Assembly: GCF_009928525.1 (NCBI RefSeq)
Contig: NZ_JAABOK010000015.1
Coordinates: forward strand, 1 to 64,000
Direction of reading: 5' to 3'
Source of the DNA: Chitinophaga solisilvae
GTDB lineage: Bacteria; Bacteroidota; Bacteroidia; Chitinophagales; Chitinophagaceae
DNA: 64,000 nt
Each line of letters starts with the position of its first letter. The first letter of the stretch is position 1. Shown in pieces: positions 1 to 11,300 of the stretch. The position numbers and the translations under genes were made by a program. The notes beneath the pieces were generated by a model. It worked only from the letters and a program-made list of their open reading frames with translations. It was not told the origin of the DNA and searched no databases.

Positions 1-2311
1 CCACCCAGTATTGGGCGCTGCAGGCAGCGGTATCCTGAATAAAGTCGCCGGTCAGGTTAGAGATGAAAGGCAGCTGCGGCTTGTTCAGTTTCACCTGCTG
101 TAATACAGAAAGGAATGCCGGCAGGATGCTGTCCTGCATCTGTGAGTGGAAAGCATGCGACGTATGCAATTGTACATAGGCAATGTCGGCGGCGTCCAGG
201 CGGGCTTTCAGGCCAGACATTGCTTCCGGGTCACCGGAGAACACGACCTGCTCCGGTCCGTTGACCGCTGCCAGGCTGATGCCCGCTGTCAGCATTGTTG
301 CTGCAGCGGCGGCACTCACCGGAACGCTCAGCATAACGCCGGCGGATACACGCTCCATCAGCTCACCCCGTTTGGATACCACCAGCAACGCATCTTCAAA
401 ACTGAATACTCCACTCAGGCAGGCAGCCACATATTCGCCGATGCTGTGACCCAGCATGTATTGCGGGCTGATACCCAATGACAGCAGCAAACGCGAAAGA
501 CTGTATTCCACCAGGAACAGCAGCGGCTGTGTGTAGCGGGTGTGGTTCACCAGCGTACCATCTGCCGCATGGAAGAGCACCTGTTTCATATCCTGGCCCG
601 TCAGCTGTTGCAGCAAGGCGAAGCCTTCCTCCATCTGTGCGCGGAACAATGGTTCTTCCTCATACAGGCCCAGGGCCATATTCATGTACTGGGAGCCCTG
701 GCCGGGGAACAGGAATACAGGGATGCTGTTGCGCGCTGCGCCCCGCTGCACCACCGGCGGTTGACGCAGCTGCCGCAACAGATCTTCATAACCGGTAAAG
801 CTCAGCGTACTCCGGAAAGGAAACGCTTTGCGACCTACCTGTAAGGTATAGGAAAGGTCCGCCAGGTTGGTATCCGGGTGTTGTTCCAGGAAACTGTGCA
901 ACGAGGTCAGGTATCTTTCCACGGAGCCGGCAGTCTTCGCGGAAACTGCCAGCAGCTTATATTTTCTGCCTGCATCGCTTGCTTCGCGGACAGGCGCTTC
1001 TTCCAGAATAGCGTGTGCGTTGGTACCTCCGATACCGAAGGAGCTGACGCCGGCACGCAAAGGATGTCCGTTGCGGCGTTCCCAGGGTTGCAATTGGGTA
1101 TTGACAAAGAAGGGACCGCTTCCGAAATCGATCTCCGGGTTGGCTGATTTAAAATGCAGGCTGGGAACCAGCTGCCTGTGTCCCAGGCAAAGCGCCGTTT
1201 TAATCAGACCGGCAATACCTGCGGCCGTATCCAGGTGACCGATGTTACTTTTCAATGCACCGATAGCACAGGATTTCTCTTTACCTCCCAGCGCATATGC
1301 CTCGTTAAGCGCTCTTATTTCCACCGGATCGCCCAGCCTGGTAGCCGTGCCATGTGCTTCCACATAGCTGATACTGGCAGGTTCCACATTAGCTACCTTC
1401 ATGGCGGCGGCAATACATTCAGCCTGCCCTTTTACACTGGGAGCGGTATAGCCTACTTTCTGCGCACCGTCATTATTCACAGCAGTAGCCCTGATGATGG
1501 CGTAGATGTTATCTCCATCCTTCATGGCTTCACTGAGACGTTTCAGCACCACCACACCGGCGCCCTCTCCCACTGCCGTACCGGTAGCATCCTTGTCGAA
1601 TGTTCTGCAGTGACCATCATCCGAAGAGATACGGCCTTCGTAATATTTATATCCTTTCTTACGGGTAGTCTGTATAGAGATACCTCCTGCCAGCGCCATG
1701 GCGCACTCCCTGGTAAGCAGGCTTCTGCACGCCAGGTGAACAGCGCCCAGAGAGGTAGAACAGGCGGAGTCTATATAGAAAACAGGGCCGCGCAGATTCA
1801 GTTTATAAGCTACCAGCGTACCGATAAAATTAGGCGTGCTGATCATACTCAGGTAAAACGGGTCTACGTTGCTGCCGGCCGATTTCCCGTACAGGTGTAT
1901 TTTCCAGTTGGTATTACCGGAAGCGCCGGCAAACAATCCTATTTTCTTTTTATCAATAGCCGCTGTATATCCGGCATCGTCAATAGCATTCCAACAATGT
2001 TTGTGGAACAGCCTTATCTGCGGATCCATCAGCGTTGCTTCTTCTGCCGTGTATCCAAAAAATGCGTTGTCAAATGTTTCCTTGTCTGACAAGATACCAC
2101 CGGCTGTTTTCACAAAAGCAGGATCATTCAGCAGGGTGGCATCCACACCTCTTTCTTTCAGTTCCTCATCTGTCAGGAACTGCAGCGATTCATTGCCTGC
2201 TGTCAGGTTACTCCAGAACTCCCGGTAATCATTGCTTCCGGGGAACTGGGCTGAAATCCCTATGATCGCTATTTCCAGCCCGTCGTACTGCTTAGCTGAG
2301 GTCGTCTTCAT
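1..2311 (-). CDS. Type I polyketide synthase, KS-AT part (3' end outside window)
   Basis: Extends the NRPS product with a malonyl-type unit; cytosolic megasynthase. The first 770 residues are visible and the gene runs off the left edge. The ketosynthase covers about residues 12-430, with active-site Cys184 in DSACSTS, His320 in VEAHGTA and His359 in KSNIGHL, so it looks catalytically complete. The acyltransferase starts near residue 530, with nucleophile Ser623 in GHSIGE. The HAFHS motif at about 719-723 is the signature associated with malonyl-CoA rather than methylmalonyl-CoA. The ATG at 2311 is chosen because the KS signature (EIAIIGISAQFPG) follows closely; this start overlaps the end of the upstream NRPS gene by 20 nt, suggesting translational coupling. 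No docking domain precedes the KS. The KS should accept the chain from the last PCP (Ser3129) of the preceding NRPS. Any KR, DH, ACP or later module lies outside the window. Confidence 0.93.
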   Translation of the reverse strand, partial: MKTTSAKQYDGLEIAIIGISAQFPGSNDYREFWSNLTAGNESLQFLTDEELKERGVDATLLNDPAFVKTAGGILSDKETFDNAFFGYTAEEATLMDPQIRLFHKHCWNAIDDAGYTAAIDKKKIGLFAGASGNTNWKIHLYGKSAGSNVDPFYLSMISTPNFIGTLVAYKLNLRGPVFYIDSACSTSLGAVHLACRSLLTRECAMALAGGISIQTTRKKGYKYYEGRISSDDGHCRTFDKDATGTAVGEGAGVVVLKRLSEAMKDGDNIYAIIRATAVNNDGAQKVGYTAPSVKGQAECIAAAMKVANVEPASISYVEAHGTATRLGDPVEIRALNEAYALGGKEKSCAIGALKSNIGHLDTAAGIAGLIKTALCLGHRQLVPSLHFKSANPEIDFGSGPFFVNTQLQPWERRNGHPLRAGVSSFGIGGTNAHAILEEAPVREASDAGRKYKLLAVSAKTAGSVERYLTSLHSFLEQHPDTNLADLSYTLQVGRKAFPFRSTLSFTGYEDLLRQLRQPPVVQRGAARNSIPVFLFPGQGSQYMNMALGLYEEEPLFRAQMEEGFALLQQLTGQDMKQVLFHAADGTLVNHTRYTQPLLFLVEYSLSRLLLSLGISPQYMLGHSIGEYVAACLSGVFSFEDALLVVSKRGELMERVSAGVMLSVPVSAAAAATMLTAGISLAAVNGPEQVVFSGDPEAMSGLKARLDAADIAYVQLHTSHAFHSQMQDSILPAFLSVLQQVKLNKPQLPFISNLTGDFIQDTAACSAQYWV

Positions 2312-5300
2312 ACGCGTTGAATTTATTGAGGTCACCTATTAATTCATCTCTGTCAAAATCATCTTCTTCTGCCACTGCCATCGCCGGTTCATCTACGATG
2401 AAGTTTACCAGGTCTTCTATATTCGGATACTGGAATAACAGCGCCACGCTGATATCTTTGCCCAGCAGCCTGGTAGAGAGCTGTGACAGCCGGACAATCT
2501 TGATGGAGTTACCACCGGCATCGAAGAAGTTATCGCGGATACCGATTTTATCTTTACCCAGCAGTTCCTTCCATATGGCGACCAGCTTTTCTTCTATTTC
2601 ATTTCTGGGAGCCACATATTCCGCGCCCGACCTCAGTTCTATGCCCAGCGGATCCGGCAGCCGGCGCTTGTCTGCCTTACCGTTCTGCGTCAGCGGTATT
2701 TCTTCCAGCTGTACAAAATAGGAAGGCACCATATAGGCTGGCAGTGCGCCTGACAGGAACTCTCGCAGCTCGCCGGCATTCAGCTCTTCGTCTGCTACTA
2801 TGTATGCCGCCAGCTCCCGGTCGCCACCCGGTACCGTTACCGGTACTACCGCGGCGTTCTTCACTGACGGGTGCTGCTGCAACGCATGCGCCACCTCGCC
2901 CGGCTCTATGCGGAAGCCGCGGATCTTCACCTGTTCATCGCGGCGGCCGATGTACACCAGGTTCCCGTCTGCCTGCCAGTAACCCAGGTCGCCGGTCTTA
3001 TACAACCGGCTGCCCGGACGGTAAGGATTGTCTGTAAACCGTTCTGCCGTTAACGCTGGCTGGTTCAGGTAACCTGCTGCCAGTCCTGCTCCGGTAATAC
3101 ATATCTCTCCGGTAACGCCCCTGCCGCATAAGCCACCAGCGGCATCCAGGATGTAGATGCCTGTGCCGGCAACGGGTTTACCGATGATCACCGGTTCGTT
3201 CAGTAACAACGGCGCTACGATACAGCCTACTGTAGACTCCGTAGGGCCGTACTCGTTATACACCGACATTTCGCTGTTAATACCCTTCAGCGTTTCCACA
3301 TGTACAGCCATTACCTGCTCACCGCCCACAATAGCGCAGGTGACGGCACTGGAGTGAAGCTCCAGCTGCCGCAGCATACTGATATGGGAAGGCGTCAGCT
3401 TGATACTGTCAATACCCTGGCTGCCGTCAAAACTGGCAGTCAGTATATCGCTCAGCGCCGCATGCTGCGGGAAGATGGTTAACACTCCTCCGCTGGTCAG
3501 CGGACAAAATATAGTCGTTACCGTGAGGTCGAAGGACAATGAAGTGAACAGCCCGAAATGAGGACGCCCGCCTTTGAAATAATAGCCATTTGCCCACTGT
3601 ATATAAGACGACAGGTTACGGTGTGTGATGGCACAGCCTTTGGGCGTACCCGTGGAACCGGAAGTATAGATCACATAGGCCAGCGAATCAGGCGAAGGAG
3701 TAAACGTATCTGCTGATGCAGGCGCTTCCAGGCCACCCAGCTGTACATCTACCGCTATTACTGTTCCGCTGTAGTAAGACAGATCAAAAATGTAATCTGT
3801 CTGTGTCAGCAGCACCGTTATTGCCGCATCACCGATAATATATTCCTTCCGAGAAACAGGATACGCCGGGTCCAGCGGAACATAGGCCGCGCCTGACTTC
3901 AGCACGCCCAGAATGCTGATGAGCATTTTGTCTGAACGGTCCAGTAAGATACCTACCCGCTGATCCGGCTGCACCCCGCAGGTGGTACGCAGGTAGTAAG
4001 CCAGCTTATCTGCTGCTTCGTTCAGCTGCCGGTAGGTGAAAGTCTGCCCTTCATATATCAGCGCCGTTGCATCCGGCTGCTGCTGCGCCTGCCGGTGGAA
4101 AAGCTCCACCATGCCCGCGTAGGGAAGGCTGGCTTCCAGTGGCTGGTTGAAGCCGTGTATCAGCTCAACATGTTCGGCGGTGCCCAGGTAATTCAGCGCT
4201 GACACAGATGATGCCGCCTGTGTTATCACGGAGCGGGTCATCTCCAGGAAATGTTCCTGCAGTTGCGCCATCATAGCCTGTTCGTATACGTGACCGTTGT
4301 ATTCAAACTTAATCATGATGTCTGTTCCCGGCAGCACCGTGATGGTGAGATCAAAGTTATTCTGCCCGAAACCTGTACAGGATACCAGCGAGAGCATACC
4401 ATCTTCTTCCAGCTTCTCCATATTCTGTGCTATCAGCTGTTGTACGGGATAGTTTTCAAACAGGATAATATGATTGAAGAGCTCCCGGTTCAGGTGGTGG
4501 GCAGCCTGTACCTGTCCCAGCTGCGTATAATGATGCGGCACGCTTTCCAGGGAAGCATGCTGTACTTTCCGGAACAGTTCTTTCACCGGCATATCAGCAG
4601 TGTGTTGCACACGTACCGGTATTGTATTGATGAACATACCGATCATCTGTTCCACACCGCGCAGTTCAGCAGGGCGGCCGGAAACAACAGCGCCGAATAC
4701 CACATCATCCGTATTGTTGTATTTACTTAACAACAATCCCCATACGGTCTGTATAAAAGTACTTTCAGTTATACCCAGTCCGGTGCAGAACTGGCTTACT
4801 TCTTTCCTGAGTGCACCGTCAATATGAAAAATCTGTTTCTCCGGCCTGAACACATAGTTACCTGCCGGATGCAGGGAAGGCAGTACAGCCGCCTCTTCAT
4901 AACCACGGAGGCAGGACTTCCAGTAATCCAGGCTGGCAGCAGTATCCAGCCCGTTCAGCCATCCGATGTAATCAGCATAAGGAACGGGTTTTTCCAGTGA
5001 AGAAGAGATGCCCTGCTGCTGGCTGTAATATATTTTGAAGAATTCCTGTATCAGGATGCTCACGCACCATCCATCCATCAGGATGTGGTGATGACTCCAG
5101 ACGAACTCGTAGAGATCATTACTTTTTCTCAGTACCGTCAGGCGCATCTGGGAACCTTCGTGGAGATTAAATCCTTTTTTCCTGTCTGCATCACGGAAAT
5201 CCTGTATAGAAAATTCCGGCTGCTGCCGGATGTCCCGGAAGCTGAAATGGTTGCCTGCCTGGCGTTGTACAATCTGTAGCGGGCGGTCGCCGTATGCCTG

Positions 5301-8300
5301 TGTGAAGCGGGTTCTCAGTACGCCATGACGGGCAACGAGCAGGTTGTAGCTTTTCTCCAGCAGGTTTACATCCAGTGTGCCTTTCACTTCATAGCTCATC
5401 TGTTCAAAATAAGCGCTCGATGCAGGCGTAATCAGCCACTGGTAATACAATCCTTCCTGCAGCGGGCTTAGCGTATACACATCTTCCACATTGCCGGAGG
5501 CGGTAAGTTCCATCACGGTATCCACGCTGAGATCCTTACAGGTCAGGTCTGCCGGTGTCAGATGAACCGTTGTCACCTCACTGAGCTGGCGGATCAGCAG
5601 ACCAAGATGCTTTTCATAGGCAGCCATCAGCAGGTCTATGGTGGCGGCGTTATATTGCGCAGTATTGTATCCTGCTGTCAGCCGCAGGCGGCCTTCTGCA
5701 ACGATACCGGAAATATCCAGCAGGGCAGTTCTTTCCCAGTTCTCGGAGATGGTGCGGCCATGCGGTTCTCCGCTGAAGCGGAACAAGGCCCCGCCATCGC
5801 CGGCTGCAACACCGTGGCCGAAATCGCCCAGGTAGTTGAAGTTTACTTCCGGTGTTAAGGTCACCTCCTGTGTTGTCATATAGCGGAGAATACCATAGCC
5901 TATGCCCTTGTTGGGAATACGATGCAGGTGTTCCTTTACTTCTATCAGCTGACGGATCATATCCTCCCGGTATTCCATATTGAAGAGCACCGGATAGATA
6001 CTTGTAAACCAGCCAACAGTACGGGTTACATCCACATCAGCACCGATCTGCTCACGGCCATGACCTTCCAGGTTAATCAGTACGCGGTCAACGCCGAATA
6101 CTTCTGTCAGCGCCAGGCTTAATGCGGTCAGCAGTATATCATTGGTATCTGTATGATACGCGCTGTAACAACCGGTAAACAGCTGTGTGCTCATTGACTG
6201 ATCCAGTGTGAAGGAACGGAAGCTGATGTCCTTTACCAGGTTGCTGCCACCGGGATAGTCCAGCGGAAGATGCGGTACCGGCTGCGCTGCAATGGCAGAC
6301 CAGTAGGTTGCTTCCTGCTGTAAGGCTTCGCTGGCGGCATAGACTGTTTGCTTTTCCTGCCAGTAGCTGAAAGCGTCTGTCTTCATGGGCAGTACGAGCG
6401 GCTGTGCTGCCAGGGCCTGTTCATACAACGCAGATATATCTTCCAGCAGTATTCTCCAGGAAACCCCGTCGATAACCAGGTGATGCACTACCAGCAGCAG
6501 CTTATCGCCCGCTGCATCCCGGAAGATGGCTGCCCGGAACAACGGGCCTGATGCCAGGTTAATGCCTGCCTGTATGCGGTTACAATGTGCATCGAAATCA
6601 TGGGTATCATAAGACAATATTTCCAGCGCATATCCCTGTTCCGCTCCTTTGTTCTCCTGCTCCCATCCGCCGGCTGTCTGCCGGTAAACCATCCGCAATG
6701 CATCATGATGGAGCAATATTTTGTCCAGCGTCTTTTGCAGCGCGGCTTCGCTGATCGTTGTTTCACATTGCAGTAAGACAGACTGATTATAATGATGCTT
6801 TTCCTTAAAATTATTAGAGAAGAAATAATGCTGGACAGGGCTGAGCGGTATCATGCCGGCAACCGTTTCCTGACTGATGGTACGGCTGTTTTTCATCACA
6901 TGCACGGCGGTATCTTCCAGCACCGGATGCAGCAATATATCCTGAATAGTAAGCGTGTAGCCTCTCTGCTTCATGCGGGAAACCACCTGTATTGATTTGA
7001 TGGAGTCGCCGCCCAGCACAAAGAAATCATCTTTGATACTGATGTTTTTCCTCTTCAGTACTTCTTCATATACAGCAATCAGTTGCTGTTCCGTTTCATT
7101 CCCTGCAGCTACGTATTCCACGCCGGATTTCAGTTCTATACCCAGCGGATCCGGCAGCCGGCGCTTGTCTGCCTTGCCGTTCTGCGTCAGCGGTATTTCT
7201 TCCAGCTGTACAAAATAGGAAGGCACCATATAGGCTGGCAATGCGCCTGACAGGAATTCGCGCAGCTCGCCGGCATTCAGCTCTTCGTCTGCTACTATGT
7301 ATGCCGCCAGCTCCCGGTCGCCACCCGGTACCGTTACCGGTACTACCGCGGCGTTCTTCACTGACGGGTGCTGCTGCAGCGCATGCGCCACCTCGCCCGG
7401 TTCTATGCGGAAGCCGCGGATCTTCACCTGTTCATCGCGGCGGCCGATGTACACCAGGTTCCCGTCTGCCTGCCAGTAACCCAGGTCGCCGGTCTTATAC
7501 AACCGGCTGCCCGGACGGTAAGGATTGTCTGTAAACCGTTCTGCCGTTAACGCTGGCTGGTTCAGGTAACCTGCTGCCAGTCCTGCTCCGGTAATACATA
7601 TCTCTCCGGTAACACCCCTGCCGCATAAGCCACCAGCGGCATCCAGGATGTAGATGCCTGTGCCGGCAACGGGTTTACCGATGATCACAGGTTCGTTCAG
7701 TAACAACGGCGCTACGATACAGCCTACTGTAGACTCCGTAGGGCCATACTCGTTATACACCGACATATCGCTGTTAATACCCTTCAGCGTTTCCACATGT
7801 ACAGCCATTACCTGCTCACCGCCCACAATAGCGCAGGTGACGGCATTGGAGTGAATCTCCAGCTGCCGCAGCATACTGATATGGGAAGGCGTCAGCTTGA
7901 TACTGTCAATACCCTGGCTGCCGTCAAAACTGGCAGTCAGTATATCGCTCAGCGCCGCATGCTGCGGGAAGATGGTTAACACTCCTCCGCTGGTCAGCGG
8001 ACAAAATATAGTCGTTACCGTGAGGTCGAAGGACAATGAAGTGAACAGCCCGAAATGAGGACGCCCGCCTTTGAAATAATAGCCGTTTGCCCACTGTATA
8101 TAAGACGACAGGTTACGGTGTGTGATGGCACAGCCTTTGGGCGTACCCGTGGAACCGGAAGTATAGATCACATAGGCCAGCGAATCAGGCGAAGGAGTAA
8201 ACGTATCTGCTGATGCAGGCGCTTCCAGGCCATCCAGCTGTACATCTACCGCTATTACTGTTCCGCTGTAGTAAGACAGATCAAAAATGTAATCTGTCTG

Positions 8301-11300
8301 TGTCAGCAGCACCGTTATTGCCGCATCACCGATAATATATTCCTTCCGAGAAACAGGATACGCCGGGTCCAGCGGAACATAGGCCGCGCCTGACTTCAGC
8401 ACGCCCAGAATGCTGATGAGCATTTTGTCTGATCGGTCCAGTAAGATACCTACCCGCTGATCCGGCTGTACCCCGCAGGTGGTACGCAGGTAGTAAGCCA
8501 GTTTATCTGATGATTCGTTCAGCTGCCGGTAGGTGAAAGTCTGCCCTTCATATATCAGCGCCGTTACATCCGGCTGCTGCTGCGCCTGCCGGTGGAAAAG
8601 CTCCACCATGCCTGCGTAGGGAAGGCTGGCTTCCAGCGGCTGGTTGAAGCCGTGTATCAGCTCCTCTTGTTCAGCCGCGCCCAGGTAGTTCAGCTCCGAC
8701 ACAGCGGTGGACGGATCGGTTGTCAGCGCTGCCAGCAGGTATTCAAAATGATCGATGATCCGGCCGGCAGTAGCGGCCGAGAAAAGATCGGTGTTATATT
8801 CAAGCGAAAGGTATACATCACTTTCAGATACCATGAACATAAATGTCAGATCGAATTTGCTGACAACATGTTCCGTGCGCAGGTAGCGGTTAACGGTGAG
8901 TCCCTGTTCCGGCAGTATATGTTGCAGGTCGCGGGTATCATGCAGATCGATGAGTACATCGAACAGGGTACTGCGGCTCATATCCCGCTGCAGCTGCAGT
9001 TCTTCGAGCATGAGATCAAAAGGATACGCCTCATGTTCATAGGCTGCCAGCGTCATATTTTTCACGTGGTGCAGCAGCTGGCTGAAACTTTCTGCTGCAT
9101 TGAATCTTGTTCTGAGCGGCAGGGTATTCAGGTACATCCCGATCTGGTCCTGCAGATCCGGGTGATAGCGGCCGGCAATAGGGCTGCCGACAATAATATC
9201 TTCCTGCGCCGTGTATTTATACAGCAGGGCTTTTACAGCAGCGAGCAGCCCCATAAAAAGGGTAGCGCCTCTTTCCTGCAACATTTCCTGCAGCCGCGCC
9301 ATGACGCCGTTATCGAGTACGCGCGCCGCGATGCTGCCGTTATAGGTTTTGATGGCCGGACGCGGATAATCTGTGGGCAGCTGCAGCACCACCGGCTCCT
9401 CAGCCAGGGTTTGCATCCAATAGGTTCTGCCCTGTTCCAGCAGTCCTTCTTCCATCTGCTGCTGCTGCCAGGAAGCATAATCGCGGTATTGCAGTCGCAG
9501 CGGAGCCAATGCAGGCGCTTCTCCGCGCACCAGGCTGTTGTACAGCGCCCACAGCTCTTTTACCAGTATCATCATAGACCAGTAGTCGCAGATGATGTGG
9601 TGCATGGTATACACGAATACCCACTTATTATCTTCCACCTGCAGCAACTCTGCGCGGATAGGCAGGTCTTCCGACAGGCGGAAAGGTGCGAGCATATTTT
9701 TACGTACCCGCTCTTCTGCAGCAGCAGCGGTATTTGCAGCGGTTCTCAGATCCCGGAACTGCAGGCGGAAAGAAGCAATATCTGCCGGCAGAATAAATTG
9801 CCGGATACCGTCTGCATCTTCCCGGAACAAGGTACGCAGGCTTTCATGTCTGGCCATCAGCTGCTGCAGGCTGTTTTCCAGCGCGCTGCGGTTCAGGTCA
9901 CCTTCAAAAGTATAGGCGCCGGACATATTATAGGCGATGCTGCTGTTCTCAAACTGGCTCAGCACCCATATTCTTTTCTGTGAAGAAGATAAGGGGTAGC
10001 TGGCTTTTTCGCCGGCAGACCGGATATTATACTTCTCCCCGTTTTTATTCCGTTCAATATAGGCAGCCTGCTCGCGGATAGTAGGATACAGGAAGATGTC
10101 CTGCACTTTCATGCCGGCATTGAATGTCTTGTGTATGCGTGCCAGCAGCTGGATAGCGCGGAGTGAATGGCCGCCGGCGCTGAAGAAGGAAATATTTCTG
10201 CCTACCTTTTCCAATCCGAGTATAGCCTTCCAGAGGTCTGCCAGCGCGGTTTCCACTTCACCTTCCGGCGCTTCCTCCGGCAGTTGCTGCACCGGAGCCG
10301 GCAATGCCTTACGGTCTATTTTCCCGTTGGTGTTTAACGGAAATTTTTCCAGATGAATAAACCACACGGGAATCAGCTGCTGATTGAGATAGCGGGACAG
10401 GCCCATACGCAGCGCTTCTGTTTCCAGCGGCGTACCGGTGTAATAGGCAGCCATCGCTGATATGTTATCCGCCGAACGGTGTACCGTTACCACGCAGCCT
10501 GTCACATTCTCCAGGCTCAGCATCGCACGTTCCACTTCTCCCAGCTCCACGCGTATCCCGTTTACCTTCACCAGGTTATCGAGGCGGCCGATCACTTCGA
10601 TGTTACCATCTGCAAGGTATCTTCCCTGATCGCCGGATTTATACACGATATCCGGTGCTGCTGACAGCGGATTCTGTACAAAACAGGTGCTGGTCAGCGC
10701 TTCGTTCCTATAATATCCTTTGGTGGCGAATGGCGTTTTAATGTAGATCTCTCCTGTTTCTCCCGGCTGGCAGATACGTCCGTTCCTGATGATGGCAACG
10801 ATGGTATTGCTGATGGGGATACCTGCAGGAATAGACTGCGCATAATTGCCGGACACTTCATTGATCCTGTAGAAAGTTTTTACCAGCGTAGTTTCTGTGG
10901 CACCGTACAGATTCACCAGTTGTGTACTTTCGCCCATTACCTGCCGCCAGTTAAGTATATCTTTTACATACAGCATCTCTCCTGCCATCAGCAGGTATTT
11001 CAGCCGGAGCTGCTTTGCTGCTTCCGGGTTCAGCAACAGTTCTGTGGTCAGCACGCGGAAAAGCGACGGTACACAATGCACCAGCTGTATGACATTATCT
11101 CCCAGCCATGTCAGCAACGCGGCCGGATCATTTTTGACTTCCGGAGCCGGAATATACAAAGTACCACCGTTGATCAGCGCGGTAAATATATCACGGAGGG
11201 AGGCGTCGAAAGTAACGGCAGTCAGCTGGCTGACGCGCAGGGATGCATCGAAGCCGAATTCCTTTGTTTCCCAGTGGATGAAATGGCTAAGACCGGCATT

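Noticed and set aside
1154..2089. Open frame of 311 codons on the plus strand
   Set aside because: Antisense to the ketosynthase, whose active-site Cys and His residues are intact on the minus strand.
2633..8663. Repeat pair as a possible insertion sequence or CRISPR-like structure
   Set aside because: The repeats are coding A domains in frame; there are no terminal inverted repeats or spacers.
8592..9983. Long open frame of 463 codons on the plus strand inside the NRPS
   Set aside because: Lies antisense to a C domain with clear motifs; rich in His/Gln/Arg from reversed codons and without any domain of its own.
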